Made by a program: the position numbers and the translations under genes
Source of the DNA: an uncultured Prevotella sp.
Lineage (GTDB): Bacteria > Bacteroidota > Bacteroidia > Bacteroidales > Bacteroidaceae
Length of the DNA stretch: 32,783 nucleotides
Direction of reading: 5' to 3'
Assembly: GCA_934120735.1 (NCBI GenBank)
Contig: CAKOVA010000022.1
Coordinates: 1 to 32,783, forward strand
Notes under the pieces: generated by a model
What the model was told of the DNA's origin: nothing
What the model saw: the letters and a program-made list of their open reading frames with translations, nothing else
Databases searched by the model: none
Shown here: positions 1 to 8,074 of the stretch, piece after piece
Layout of the letters: each line of letters starts with the position of its first letter
Position numbering within the stretch: position 1 is the stretch's first letter

Positions 1-71
1 CGTTGACGGATTCGAACCGCCGACCCTCTGCTTGTAAGGCAGATGCTCTAAACCAGCTGAGCTAAACGCCC
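1..71 (-). tRNA. tRNA-Val (anticodon UAC), 3' end cut by window edge
   Basis: Reading the minus strand from 71, the sequence begins GGGCGTT and gives D-arm (GCTC...GAGC), an anticodon stem TCTGC/GCAGA around the loop CTTACAA, and a T-arm with GGTTCGAATCC. The anticodon TAC reads Val GUA-type codons. The window starts inside the 3' acceptor strand (AACG visible, the final CCC and discriminator lie outside), so the gene is incomplete only because of the window edge. Its promoter is at 95-126. Confidence 0.95.
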
Positions 72-94
72 TTGCTACTTGAAGTAAGCGGGTG

Positions 95-126
95 CAAAGA
101 TATGCCTTTTTCTGATAACCTCCAAA
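95..126 (-). promoter_or_regulatory. promoter of tRNA-Val
   Basis: On the minus strand TTTG (126-123), a 20-nt spacer and TATCTTTG (102-95) match the Bacteroidota housekeeping promoter (TTTG, about 19-21 nt, TAnnTTTG). The box is followed directly by CACCCGCT. The same initiation sequence follows the tRNA-Glu promoter at 8756-8787. Confidence 0.85.
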
Positions 127-142
127 CTTTTGATTATATTTT

Positions 143-173
143 TTTGCGTTGAGTTCAATTTGATGTACCTTTG
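143..173 (+). promoter_or_regulatory. promoter of trpS
   Basis: TTTG at 143-146, a 19-nt spacer and TACCTTTG at 166-173 fit the Bacteroidota consensus. The expected start is a few bases after 173, giving a leader of about 25-30 nt before the trpS ATG at 207. The promoter is back to back with that of tRNA-Val. Confidence 0.8.
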
Positions 174-206
174 CAGATGATAATCAATTAAAAAAAGGAA
201 TAAATA

Positions 207-1193
207 ATGGAAAAAGTAGTTAGTGGAATACGCCCGACAGGTTATTTACACCTGGGAAATTATTTCGGTGCAGTGAAGAGCTTCATAGAGATGCAGGACA
301 AGTATGATTGCATGTTTTTCATTGCAGACTGGCATTCATTGACCACTCGACCCAAACCAGAAGACATACAAGACAGTGCGCGCATCATTTTGGCTGAATA
401 TCTTGCCTGTGGCATCGATCCCCAAAAGGCGCCCATCTATGTTCAGAGTGACGTGAAAGAAACGCTGGAATTGTATCTTTACCTCAACATGAACGCTTAT
501 ATCGGCGAATTGGGGCGCGTCACCACGTTTAAGGAGAAGGCCCGTCAGCAGCCAGACAACGTCAACGCAGGGCTCTTTACATACCCAACGCTCATGGCCG
601 CCGACATCTTGCAGCATCGGGCTAAGAAGGTTCCGGTAGGTAAAGATCAGGAACAAAATATGGAAATGGCGCGAAAGTGTGCCTCGCGCTTCAACAGAAT
701 CTATGGCGTTGACTTCTTTCCTGAACCGCAAAACTTCTATTTCAACTCGCAGGCTTTGAAGGTACCTGGCCTGGATGGGAGTGGAAAGATGGGGAAGAGC
801 ACCGGAAACTGCATCTATCTGCACGACGATGACAAGACCATCTCTAAGAAAGTGATGAAGGCCGTGACGGACAGTGGGCCCGAGAAGGCCAACAGTGAGA
901 AGCCGGAGGTGATAGAAAACCTGTTCACGTTCTTGAGAATTTGCTCGACACAAGACACATACGACTATTTTGATGAGAAGTGGAACGATTGCAGCATTCG
1001 CTACGGAGACCTGAAAAAGCAGATCGCAGCGGACATCTGTGCGACAGTAGCTCCCATCAGAGAGAAGATTAACGAATACATTTCGAATAAAGAGTTGCTG
1101 GACAAGATTGCCAAAGAGGGGGCCGACCGGGCGCGCGAGAGTGCCAGCGCTACCTTGAAAGAGGTGCGTAGAATCATCGGGTTCAGGTCATAA
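207..1193 (+). CDS. trpS: tryptophanyl-tRNA synthetase
   Basis: Cytoplasmic class I aminoacyl-tRNA synthetase that activates tryptophan with ATP and charges tRNA-Trp. The 328-residue length is normal for bacterial TrpRS. The HIGH-type signature is HLGN at residues 15-18 within RPTGYLHLGNYFG. The KMSKS-type loop is KMGKS at 194-198, followed by TGN. The first half forms the Rossmann fold, and the helical C-terminal part (about 200-328) would bind the anticodon. The start is the first ATG after a good promoter. The gene is monocistronic: its own promoter lies upstream and a strong hairpin terminator lies 30 nt past the stop. The divergent tRNA-Val gene is only about 135 nt away; no T-box or other leader element is visible. 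Confidence 0.97.
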   Translation: MEKVVSGIRPTGYLHLGNYFGAVKSFIEMQDKYDCMFFIADWHSLTTRPKPEDIQDSARIILAEYLACGIDPQKAPIYVQSDVKETLELYLYLNMNAYIGELGRVTTFKEKARQQPDNVNAGLFTYPTLMAADILQHRAKKVPVGKDQEQNMEMARKCASRFNRIYGVDFFPEPQNFYFNSQALKVPGLDGSGKMGKSTGNCIYLHDDDKTISKKVMKAVTDSGPEKANSEKPEVIENLFTFLRICSTQDTYDYFDEKWNDCSIRYGDLKKQIAADICATVAPIREKINEYISNKELLDKIAKEGADRARESASATLKEVRRIIGFRS

Positions 1194-1222
1194 CGAGCCT
1201 GACGAAGGCTGCATGAACACCG

Positions 1223-1261
1223 AAAGCGGGGGCGTTCCAACATTTGGAACGCCCCCGCTTT
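1223..1261. terminator. bidirectional terminator between trpS and the OmpA-family gene
   Basis: A perfect 18-bp stem (1223-1240 with 1244-1261) closes on a 3-nt CAT loop. It begins AAAGCGGGGGCG and ends in CGCCCCCGCTTT, so both strands have a GC-rich stem followed by a short T-run. It sits between two convergent genes and can serve both. Confidence 0.9.
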
Positions 1262-1313
1262 TAGTTCTATTCTTACCTGCCGAAACTTGCGTCATCGGCA
1301 GAAAATCGTTGTG

Positions 1314-2180
1314 TTACTGCGTCACACCTTCATTCTCAGGTGCCTTGTCAATCAGATCCATGAACTGGTCGAGCTTCGGTGTGATGATGATTTGCGTACG
1401 ACGGTTGCGCTGTTTGCCCACTTCCGTGTTGTTGCTTGTCAGCGGATTGTACTCACCACGGCCGCCGGCAGTCATTCGTTTAGGATCTACACCATAGTGG
1501 CTTTGCAAGAACTGCACCACACTGGATGCGCGAAGGGTTGACAAATCCCAGTTGTTGCGGATGTTCTTCATCAGCGGACTGTTTTGGTTTACCGGCACGT
1601 TGTCCGTGTTACCCTCTACCAAGACATCGTAATCCTTGTAGTCCATGATGATTTTGGCAATCTTGCTCAGCGTCTCTGCCGCACGGTCATTAATCTCATA
1701 CGAGCCGCTCTTGTACAGCATGTTGTCGGCCAAGCTGATGTATACCACGCCCTTGAGCACCTGAACGTCAACCTCTTTCAACTCCTCACGACTCAAAGAG
1801 CGGGTAAGGTTGTTGGTCAGTACCATGTTCAGCGAGTCTGACTTTGACTTTACTTCCACCAAATGTCGGATGTATTGGTTTGACTCATTAATCTGATCAA
1901 CCAACTTGGAGATGTTGATGTTGTTGGAGCTGGTGTTCAACAAGCTCTTGTCCAGTGACTTATGTAAGTCAGCATAGTTTTTCTTTTGCTGTGCAAGTTG
2001 TTCCTCCAGCGAGGTAACGCGAGCCTGTGCGGCAGCCAGTTGTTCTTTGGCTGTCATGTAGTTGTTTGTCAACTCGCGGTTTTCCGTTTGACAATTCTCT
2101 AAATCTTTCTTGCTGGCACAGCCTGTAACAAGTAATGTTGCGGCCAACAAGGGTAATATAACAGCATTTTTCTTCATCAT
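1314..2180 (-). CDS. OmpA/MotB-family outer-membrane lipoprotein
   Basis: A 288-residue protein predicted to be a lipoprotein in the periplasmic face of the cell envelope. Residues 1-20 form a signal peptide ending in the lipobox LVTGC, with the lipidated Cys at 21. Residues about 28-85 are heptad-rich and rich in Gln, Glu and Leu, indicating a coiled-coil stalk. Residues about 135-275 are an OmpA-like peptidoglycan-binding domain, with VEGNTDNVPV, then NWDLSTLRASSVVQFL and the terminal RNRRTQIII. The family anchors the envelope non-covalently to peptidoglycan. There is no beta-barrel, so it is Pal-like or YiaD-like in layout rather than a classical OmpA. Start codons at 2180 and 2177 are adjacent (MMKK) and cannot be separated. 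It has its own promoter and converges on trpS. Confidence 0.92.
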   Translation of the reverse strand: MMKKNAVILPLLAATLLVTGCASKKDLENCQTENRELTNNYMTAKEQLAAAQARVTSLEEQLAQQKKNYADLHKSLDKSLLNTSSNNINISKLVDQINESNQYIRHLVEVKSKSDSLNMVLTNNLTRSLSREELKEVDVQVLKGVVYISLADNMLYKSGSYEINDRAAETLSKIAKIIMDYKDYDVLVEGNTDNVPVNQNSPLMKNIRNNWDLSTLRASSVVQFLQSHYGVDPKRMTAGGRGEYNPLTSNNTEVGKQRNRRTQIIITPKLDQFMDLIDKAPENEGVTQ

Positions 2181-2278
2181 GATTTTATTGTTTATTCAGT
2201 TTAAAATCTTCTTTTCGTGCGTGTCTGGCTCTTGGATGAACGCCACTTTGAGCCTGTTTGGGCACACGGTTCTTTTGC

Positions 2279-2308
2279 CAAATATACATATAATGACGGC
2301 AAAGACAA
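2279..2308 (-). promoter_or_regulatory. probable promoter of the OmpA-family lipoprotein
   Basis: On the minus strand TATATTTG (2286-2279) matches TAnnTTTG, and a TTG (2308-2306) lies 19 nt upstream. This predicts a leader of about 90 nt before the start at 2180. Confidence 0.55.
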
Positions 2309-2464
2309 TGAGAAGTAAACCGAAATTAAAATATTTTAACCGCTTAAGCCGCTATTTATTGAGCGTTAACAGGTTAGGCGGATGTCGATAGAGGTGTTTA
2401 TTTTACAATTTGCCGCGTTCTACTTGCTTTTCTTCTGTCATCAATTTTAAAGGGTGTCGTATGA

Positions 2465-2995
2465 TTACAGCAGCAGTTTTTGGGCGAACTCCCATACCAC
2501 GATGCCTGTGGTGACCGAAACATTGAGCGAGTGTTTGGTGCCAAACTGCGGTATCTCCAGGCATCCATCGCATGCGTCAACCGTGTCTTGGTGCACGCCT
2601 TTCACCTCATTGCCAAACACTACGGCGTAACGTTGACTGCGGTCAACAGACAAATGTTGCAGCTTGGTGGAGCCTACCACCTGCTCGATGGCGTAAACAC
2701 AGTATCCCCTTTCCCTCAAATCTTCCACCGCTTGGGTGCCCGATGCGAAGTATCGCCAGTCCACGCTGTCCTCTCCGCCCAAGGCTGTCTTGTGAATTTC
2801 GGGATGTGGAGGGGTGGCTGTGATACCGCAGAGGTACACCGCTTCAACCCGAAAGGCATCGCACGAGCGGAAAACCGACCCCACATTATATAATGATCGC
2901 ACGTCGTCCAGCACGACAACCAGCGGTAGTTTGTCGGCCGCTTTGAAGTCTTTGACCGACAACCGCTGCATTTCTATGGTCTTTAGTTTTCTCAA
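2465..2995 (-). CDS. TrmH/SpoU-family RNA 2'-O-methyltransferase
   Basis: A SPOUT-fold enzyme that transfers a methyl group from S-adenosylmethionine to a ribose 2'-OH in tRNA or rRNA. The target nucleotide cannot be read from the sequence. Visible motifs are motif 1 NVGSVFR at 37-43 with the catalytic-type Arg 43, motif 2 FGNEVKG at 127-133, and motif 3 IPQFGTKHSLNVSVTTG from 148, which forms the knotted SAM site. At 176 residues it is a catalytic domain alone, without an RNA-binding N-terminal extension. The start is a TTG at 2995, 15 nt after the sufE stop. The first ATG (2971) would remove MRKLKTIE, a segment I expect to be conserved in Bacteroidota homologues. The gene is translated behind sufE, probably from the same mRNA. 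Confidence 0.9.
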   Translation of the reverse strand: MRKLKTIEMQRLSVKDFKAADKLPLVVVLDDVRSLYNVGSVFRSCDAFRVEAVYLCGITATPPHPEIHKTALGGEDSVDWRYFASGTQAVEDLRERGYCVYAIEQVVGSTKLQHLSVDRSQRYAVVFGNEVKGVHQDTVDACDGCLEIPQFGTKHSLNVSVTTGIVVWEFAQKLLL

Positions 2996-3010
2996 TTTCT
3001 CAGCAATAGA

Positions 3011-3433
3011 TTAAGGTTGTTTGGCTTGGAAGGCCAGCGCATACATCTTCATCTGCTTTACCATCGCCAGCAAACCATTGGCCCGAGTGGGGGATAGATG
3101 CTCATGAAGGCCGATGCGGTCGATGAAATAGAGTTCCGCATCCATGATTTCCTGGGGCGTATGGCCGCTGACCACGCGGATGAGCAGCGCTATGATGCCC
3201 TTGACGATGAGCGCATCACTGTCGGCAGTGAAGTATAACTTGCCTTCTTTCTCATCGCATTGCAGCCATACGCGACTCTGACAGCCGTCAATGAGGTTCG
3301 ATTGGGTTTTGTACCGTTCGTCTAATGGCTCCAATTCGTTGCCCAAGTCGATGAGCATTTGGTACTTGTCCATCCAGTCGGACAGCTCTGAAAAATCTTC
3401 TATTACTTCGTCTTGCAATTCGTTGATGGTCAT
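3011..3433 (-). CDS. sufE: SufE-family cysteine-desulfurase partner
   Basis: SufE accepts persulfide sulfur from the cysteine desulfurase SufS and hands it to the SUF iron-sulfur assembly scaffold in the cytoplasm. The 140-residue length is typical. The acceptor Cys is residue 51 in LIDGCQSRVW, the same number as in E. coli SufE. The segment that follows (GKLYFTADSDALIVKGIIALL) is the usual SufE core. The start is ATG at 3433. No sufS or sufBCD is present in the window, so it is separated from the rest of the pathway. It is the first gene of a two-gene unit with the TrmH-type methyltransferase. No clear TAnnTTTG promoter was found upstream; the 5' region carries iterated TTTGAACTT. Confidence 0.93.
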   Translation of the reverse strand: MTINELQDEVIEDFSELSDWMDKYQMLIDLGNELEPLDERYKTQSNLIDGCQSRVWLQCDEKEGKLYFTADSDALIVKGIIALLIRVVSGHTPQEIMDAELYFIDRIGLHEHLSPTRANGLLAMVKQMKMYALAFQAKQP

Positions 3434-3545
3434 AAAAAGAGGGATTTTACTTTGAACTTTGAACTTTGAGATTTGAACTTTATAATTTGTTCACGTTGAA
3501 TTTTCGAGGTTTTGACAATATTATGTAGCAAACAAGCTAATCACT

Positions 3546-3566
3546 CCCCTCCCTTTCGGGGAGGGG
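3546..3566. terminator. GC hairpin downstream of the U32 gene
   Basis: CCCCTCCC (3546-3553) pairs with GGGAGGGG (3559-3566) around a 5-nt loop. A second G-run/C-run (about 3569-3583) follows toward the U32 stop at 3588. On the minus strand it lies directly after the U32 gene and may stop transcription, but no good T-run follows. The sequence also looks like a dispersed Bacteroidota hairpin repeat; that comparison is from memory. Confidence 0.45.
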
Positions 3567-3587
3567 TTGGGGGAGAGGCCCCCATTA

Positions 3588-4847
3588 TTAGGCATCCCCC
3601 TTCACCGCACTAACTATCTTGAATAGCTTGTCATTGGGGCGAACTTTGTCGGGAACGGCAATGGAGATGCGCCAACCTTTCTCGGCCTTTTGTACCGGTT
3701 TCAGCTCATAGCGTATCTCGTTGGCGTCGAAATACATCACGCCCGTGGTGGGACCCGTGATGAGCAGATGCTCACCCACTTCTATTTCAGCGGCTTCGAT
3801 GGCCAACTCTGCCACGCCAAGGTTAGAGAAATACTTCACCACCTTGCCCACCAAGACCTTTTTCTCGGTAGCCTTGTTGCCGTATTCTTTGGTCCATTCG
3901 CCCAGCTTCTGACCCTGGTAATAGCCATCCCAGAATCCTCTGTTGAAGACAGCGGACAGTCGTTTGTCCCAAACATCTTTCTTCTCTTCGGTGAAAGTGC
4001 CGTCGATAACCGACTGAATGGCTTCTTTGTAGCATGTCACTACATTGTACACATACTCTGGTCCGCGTGCCCTTCCCTCAATTTTGAACACCCGCACGCC
4101 TGCGTCCATCATGAGATTGATGAAGCGAACGGTCTTCAAGTCCTTCGGACTCATGATATATTTGTTGTCAATCTCCAGCTGGTTGCCCGTCTCGTTGTCG
4201 GTAACGGTGTACGAACGGCGGCAGATTTGCACACATTCACCACGGTTGGCCGAGCGGTTGGCGTCGTGAAGACTCATGTAGCACTTACCGCTGATTGCCA
4301 TGCAGAATGCGCCATGACAGAACATCTCGATGCGGATGAGCTCGCCACGGGGGCCGCAGATGTGTTGTTCGACAATCTGTTGGTGAATCTCTTTCACCTG
4401 TTTTAGGTTCAGTTCGCGCGCCAATACCACTACATCGGCAAAGCGGGCGTAGAACTTCAAGGCCTCGATGTTGGAGATGTTGAGTTGGGTAGAGAGGTGC
4501 ACCTCCACCCCTTTCTCCACGCAGTAGGTCATCACGGCCACGTCACTGGCAATCACTGCCGATATCTGGGCATCCTTTGCTGCATCGATTATCTTGCGCA
4601 TGGTTGGGATGTCCTCGCCGTAAATCACAGTGTTCACCGTGAGATAGGTCTTGATGCCATGTGCCTTGCACGTTTCGGCGATGTCGTGCAGGTCGTCAAT
4701 TGTAAAATGATTGGCTGAGTGTGAGCGCATGTTAAGCTGGCCGATGCCGAAGTATATCGCTCCTGCTCCGGCCTGAATGGCGGCTGCGAGGCTCTCTCTG
4801 GACCCCACGGGTGCCATGATTTCAAAGTCTGATAACTGATACTTCAT
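3588..4847 (-). CDS. U32 family protein (annotated peptidase; TrhP-like tRNA hydroxylase is likely)
   Basis: A 419-residue cytoplasmic protein with the U32 signature EMFCHGAFCMAISGKCYMS and further cysteines in RGECVQICRRSY; together these could bind an iron-sulfur cluster. The N-terminal part is a TIM-barrel-like domain (from MAPVGSRESLAAAIQAGAGA). The C-terminal 80 residues look like the small beta domain seen in the YegQ/TrhP group. In E. coli and Bacillus that group makes 5-hydroxyuridine at tRNA position 34, so an RNA-modifying role is better supported than proteolysis. Its length favours TrhP over the longer RlhA. I chose the ATG at 4847 because the only good promoter (4853-4883) lies inside the longer reading frame. 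The C1 peptidase gene is divergent. Confidence 0.88.
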   Translation of the reverse strand: MKYQLSDFEIMAPVGSRESLAAAIQAGAGAIYFGIGQLNMRSHSANHFTIDDLHDIAETCKAHGIKTYLTVNTVIYGEDIPTMRKIIDAAKDAQISAVIASDVAVMTYCVEKGVEVHLSTQLNISNIEALKFYARFADVVVLARELNLKQVKEIHQQIVEQHICGPRGELIRIEMFCHGAFCMAISGKCYMSLHDANRSANRGECVQICRRSYTVTDNETGNQLEIDNKYIMSPKDLKTVRFINLMMDAGVRVFKIEGRARGPEYVYNVVTCYKEAIQSVIDGTFTEEKKDVWDKRLSAVFNRGFWDGYYQGQKLGEWTKEYGNKATEKKVLVGKVVKYFSNLGVAELAIEAAEIEVGEHLLITGPTTGVMYFDANEIRYELKPVQKAEKGWRISIAVPDKVRPNDKLFKIVSAVKGDA

Positions 4848-4852
4848 ACATG

Positions 4853-4883
4853 CAAAGTTACGCTTATTTGTAATAACTGCAAA
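4853..4883 (-). promoter_or_regulatory. promoter of the U32 gene
   Basis: On the minus strand TTTG (4883-4880), a 19-nt spacer and TAACTTTG (4860-4853) match the consensus exactly. The box ends only 5 nt before the ATG at 4847, so the transcript should have almost no leader. Confidence 0.8.
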
Positions 4884-4915
4884 GTAAAGCTGTGCGATTT
4901 GTTCGGTTTTTGTAT

Positions 4916-4923
4916 TATCTTTG
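4916..4923 (+). promoter_or_regulatory. -7 box of the C1 peptidase gene
   Basis: TATCTTTG fits TAnnTTTG. No good TTTG lies at the usual distance upstream. The box ends 7 nt before the ATG at 4931, with GGAG in between, so the predicted mRNA begins at or next to the start codon. Confidence 0.65.
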
Positions 4924-4930
4924 CACGGAG

Positions 4931-5965
4931 ATGAGAAAGATACTCTTGTTTGTGTGTAGCACATTGGTTGTAGTTTCGGCTTGCAGAAATGCGAATAAGT
5001 CGAACGAGGTACGGCATTATCAGTTCAAAACGGATGTGATGTTGAAGGCAACTCCTGTGAAGAACCAGGGAAGCAGTTCGCTTTGTTGGGCTTATGCCAT
5101 GTTGGGAACCATCGAATCGGAACGGTTGATGATGGGCGACTCGGTCAACTTGTCGGTTGATTATCTCGCCCGAATGCTACTGAAGGAGCAGGCTCGTGAG
5201 ACTTTCTTTGCGGGAGGTAGAAAGCAGGTGTCGCTTCGTGGGACGGCATCGATGGCTCTTCGTTTGCTGGAAAGATATGGCATGTTGCATGAGGACACGT
5301 ATCCTGGTCAGCAAGTGAATTATAATGTATTGGCAAGAAAGGTACAGTTGGCGGCCTCGCGGTCAGCAAGTCTGCAGAAAATGGATGGCCTTGTGGATGA
5401 AATATTGGACGCTGAAGTTGGTTTCATGCCGCGGTTTGTCTTTTTCAGGCATGCTGAATATACGCCAAAACAGTTTGCCCACAGCGTTTGTTTGCCTCAT
5501 GAATATCTCTCATTAACCAGTTTTACGCACCATCCCTACGGTCATTCGTTTGCTTTGGAGATACCCGATAATCGGTACCGCGACACCTTTATGAATGTAC
5601 CCCTGGACACATTGATGGCGCATGTCAAGCGGGCTTTGCAGACGGGGCATCCTGTTTGCTGGGAAGGAGATATCAGCGAGCCGGGATTTTCGTTTGCAAA
5701 GGGCGTGGCTAAGTTGCCCAATGAGGCCATGAACGTTACGCCAGCAGTGCGTCAAAGGCAGTTTGAAACTCTGAAAACTACTGATGACCATTGTATGGTA
5801 TTGGTGGGATTGGCGCACGATAAGCGAGGAAATACCTACTATATTGCCAAGAATTCCTGGGGTAAGAACAATCCGTTCCGCGGGTATATGTATCTCCGTG
5901 ACAATTATTTGCGTTTGAAAACGGTTGCTGTCTACATGAGTCAGGCGGCCTATGGGGGGCGATAA
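4931..5965 (+). CDS. C1-family (papain-like, bleomycin-hydrolase type) cysteine peptidase lipoprotein
   Basis: A 344-residue predicted surface or periplasmic lipoprotein. Residues 1-17 form a signal peptide and the lipobox VVSAC gives Cys 18 as the lipid site. The papain-like triad is visible: Gln 46 (oxyanion) and Cys 52 in NQGSSSLCWAYA, His 287 in DDHCMVLVGL, and Asn 308 in KNSWG. The arrangement and the DDHxMVLVG form resemble the C1B group (bleomycin hydrolase/PepC), although those are usually longer and cytoplasmic. Export would make it a nutrient or host-protein peptidase. The ATG at 4931 was chosen over 4892 because the -7 box lies between them and because it gives a clean signal peptide. 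It is monocistronic and converges on gyrB. Confidence 0.88.
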   Translation: MRKILLFVCSTLVVVSACRNANKSNEVRHYQFKTDVMLKATPVKNQGSSSLCWAYAMLGTIESERLMMGDSVNLSVDYLARMLLKEQARETFFAGGRKQVSLRGTASMALRLLERYGMLHEDTYPGQQVNYNVLARKVQLAASRSASLQKMDGLVDEILDAEVGFMPRFVFFRHAEYTPKQFAHSVCLPHEYLSLTSFTHHPYGHSFALEIPDNRYRDTFMNVPLDTLMAHVKRALQTGHPVCWEGDISEPGFSFAKGVAKLPNEAMNVTPAVRQRQFETLKTTDDHCMVLVGLAHDKRGNTYYIAKNSWGKNNPFRGYMYLRDNYLRLKTVAVYMSQAAYGGR

Positions 5966-6016
5966 ACCTTCCTAACAACAAGGGTTGGCCCACACGACAC
6001 ATTAGAAAACAAAAAA

Positions 6017-6047
6017 AAGGGGCATGCGAATCGGTTGCATGCCCCTT
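6017..6047. terminator. terminator of gyrB, possibly shared with the C1 peptidase gene
   Basis: AAGGGGCATGC (6017-6027) pairs with GCATGCCCCTT (6037-6047) around a 9-nt loop. On the minus strand it is followed by a T-run (complement of 6011-6018), a good intrinsic terminator for gyrB. On the plus strand the T-run is weaker. Confidence 0.85.
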
Positions 6048-6067
6048 AACTTTTGCTTATCTAACGC

Positions 6068-8041
6068 CTATGCGTCAATGTTCGCATAGGTTGCGTTCTG
6101 TTCAATAAATTCACGACGTGGCTCCACGTCATCACCCATAAGCATGGAGAATATCTCGTCTGCATCGGCTGCATTCTCGATGGTTACCTGCTTCAACAGA
6201 CGGGTCTTTGGATCCATGGTCGTTTCCCATAATTGTTCAGGGTTCATCTCACCAAGACCTTTGTATCGCTGCGTGTGAATGCTCTTGCTGTCTTCCTCGC
6301 CCTGGGCGTACTTGTCTATAAAGGCCTGTCGTTGCTGTTCGGTGTAGCAATATTCGCTGGCCTTGTTCTTGTATGTACACTTGTAAAGCGGTGGGGTAGC
6401 GATGTAGAGGTGACCTTCTTCAATGATTTTGGGCATGAAGCGATAGAACAGCGTCATGATGAGCGTGTCGATGTGCGAACCATCGACGTCGGCATCGGTC
6501 ATGATGATAATCTTGTCGTAGCGCAGCTTGTCGATATTGGCCTCTCGGTCGTCCTCTCCGTCTACGCCAAAGCGCACGCCGATGCTCTGAATGATGTTCA
6601 TCACCGACTCGGCCTCGAACACTCTATGCCACTGAACCTTTTCTACGTTCAAGATTTTACCACGCAATGGCAATATGGCTTGCGTGTATCGGTCGCGTCC
6701 TTGCTTAGCCGATCCACCTGCGGAGTCACCCTCCACCAGGAATATCTCACAATCTTTCGGGTCTTTGTTCGAGCAGTCGGCCAGTTTACCTGGCAGTCCT
6801 CCGCCGCTCATGACGCTCTTACGCTGAACGCTCTCGCGCGCCTTTCGTGCCGCAATACGTGCCGTAGCTGCCAGAACCACCTTCTCACAGATTTGTTTTG
6901 CCTCGGTAGGATGCTCTTCCAAGTAATTGGTAAGTGCTTCGCCAACAGCTTGTTGTACTGCTCCAGATACCTCACTGTTGCCCAATTTGGTCTTGGTTTG
7001 CCCCTCAAACTGCGGCTCTGCCACCTTAATGGATATCACAGCGGTAAGTCCTTCACGGAAGTCTTCACCGGCAATCTCTATCTTTGCCTTTTCAATTTGC
7101 TTTGAAATGGCGGGGTCGTTGTCTGCATACGTCTTCAACGTGCGTGTCAGTGCGGCGCGAAAACCTGTGAGGTGCGTGCCACCCTCTATGGTGTTGATGT
7201 TGTTAACGTACGAGTGTATGTTCTCAGAATAGTCGGTGTTGTACATGATAGCCACCTCGATGGGGATACCTTGCTTCTCTGTTTTCAGGTAGATGACATC
7301 GTCAAATAGGTGCGTTCTGTGGCGGTCAACGTAGCGGACGAACTCTTTAAGACCATCTTTGGCATGGAAAACCTCCGTACGTGTTTTGCCCTCCTCATCG
7401 GGACGCAGGTCAGTAAGGGTGATGCGGATGCCTGCATTCAGGAATGCCAGCTCTCGCATGCGCCTCGCAATGATGTCCCATTGGAAGTGAGTGGTGGTGA
7501 AAATAGATCCGTCTGGCCAGAATTGCTGACGCGTTCCACGCTGATCCGTCTCTCCAACGACTTTTACTGGGTAGAGGGCTTTGCCCCTTTCGTATTCTTG
7601 TTGGTAGATTTTGCCGTCACGGAACACCTGAGATGTCATGTGAGAGGATAGGGCGTTAACGCAACTTACACCTACTCCGTGCAGACCACCGCTGACTTTG
7701 TACGAGCCTTTGTCGAACTTTCCGCCGGCATGAAGTACCGTCATGACCACTTCCAGGGCCGACTTGTGCAGTTTTTCGTGCTGGTCTACGGGAATGCCTC
7801 GACCGTTGTCTTGTACAGTTATTGATTCGTCATCGTTGATGGTCACTTCAATGTCGGTGCAATAACCTGCCATCGCTTCGTCAATAGAGTTGTCCACGGT
7901 CTCGTTAATCAGGTGATGGAGACCCTTCTCACTGATGTCACCGATGTACATTGCAGGGCGTTTGCGAACAGCCTCAAGTCCTTCCAAGACTTGGATGTTA
8001 CTGGCCGAATAATTGTTTTCGGTATTCTGATTTTCTGCCAT
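6068..8041 (-). CDS. gyrB: DNA gyrase subunit B
   Basis: The ATPase and TOPRIM subunit of gyrase, which introduces negative supercoils as an A2B2 complex with GyrA. The 657 residues run in the usual order. The GHKL ATPase has NETVDNSIDEAMAG, the nucleotide-binding DNGRGIPVD and the GGLHGVGVSCVNALS loop. A transducer domain with the QTK segment follows. The TOPRIM domain contains EGDSAGGSAKQGRD and the metal-binding MTDADVDGSHI. The tail contains QRYKGLGEMNPEQLW. GSHIDTLIMTLFYR favours GyrB over ParE, where DGMHI is usual. There is no long insertion of the gammaproteobacterial type. gyrA is not in the window. The gene appears to be a single unit with its own -7 box at 8067-8074 and a terminator. 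Confidence 0.97.
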   Translation of the reverse strand: MAENQNTENNYSASNIQVLEGLEAVRKRPAMYIGDISEKGLHHLINETVDNSIDEAMAGYCTDIEVTINDDESITVQDNGRGIPVDQHEKLHKSALEVVMTVLHAGGKFDKGSYKVSGGLHGVGVSCVNALSSHMTSQVFRDGKIYQQEYERGKALYPVKVVGETDQRGTRQQFWPDGSIFTTTHFQWDIIARRMRELAFLNAGIRITLTDLRPDEEGKTRTEVFHAKDGLKEFVRYVDRHRTHLFDDVIYLKTEKQGIPIEVAIMYNTDYSENIHSYVNNINTIEGGTHLTGFRAALTRTLKTYADNDPAISKQIEKAKIEIAGEDFREGLTAVISIKVAEPQFEGQTKTKLGNSEVSGAVQQAVGEALTNYLEEHPTEAKQICEKVVLAATARIAARKARESVQRKSVMSGGGLPGKLADCSNKDPKDCEIFLVEGDSAGGSAKQGRDRYTQAILPLRGKILNVEKVQWHRVFEAESVMNIIQSIGVRFGVDGEDDREANIDKLRYDKIIIMTDADVDGSHIDTLIMTLFYRFMPKIIEEGHLYIATPPLYKCTYKNKASEYCYTEQQRQAFIDKYAQGEEDSKSIHTQRYKGLGEMNPEQLWETTMDPKTRLLKQVTIENAADADEIFSMLMGDDVEPRREFIEQNATYANIDA

Positions 8042-8066
8042 TTGTCGTTTTGTATATTATGATATG

Positions 8067-8074
8067 CAAAGATA
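8067..8074 (-). promoter_or_regulatory. -7 box of gyrB
   Basis: TATCTTTG on the minus strand, 25 nt before the gyrB ATG. No well-spaced TTTG is visible upstream, so only the downstream element is called. Confidence 0.55.

Noticed and set aside
3446..3482. TTTGAACTT repeats upstream of sufE as a regulatory array
   Set aside because: Short, AT-rich and irregular; I could not tie them to a promoter element.
6233..7105. 290-codon plus-strand frame
   Set aside because: It lies wholly antisense to gyrB, whose domains are continuous and intact. It has no promoter or family motif.
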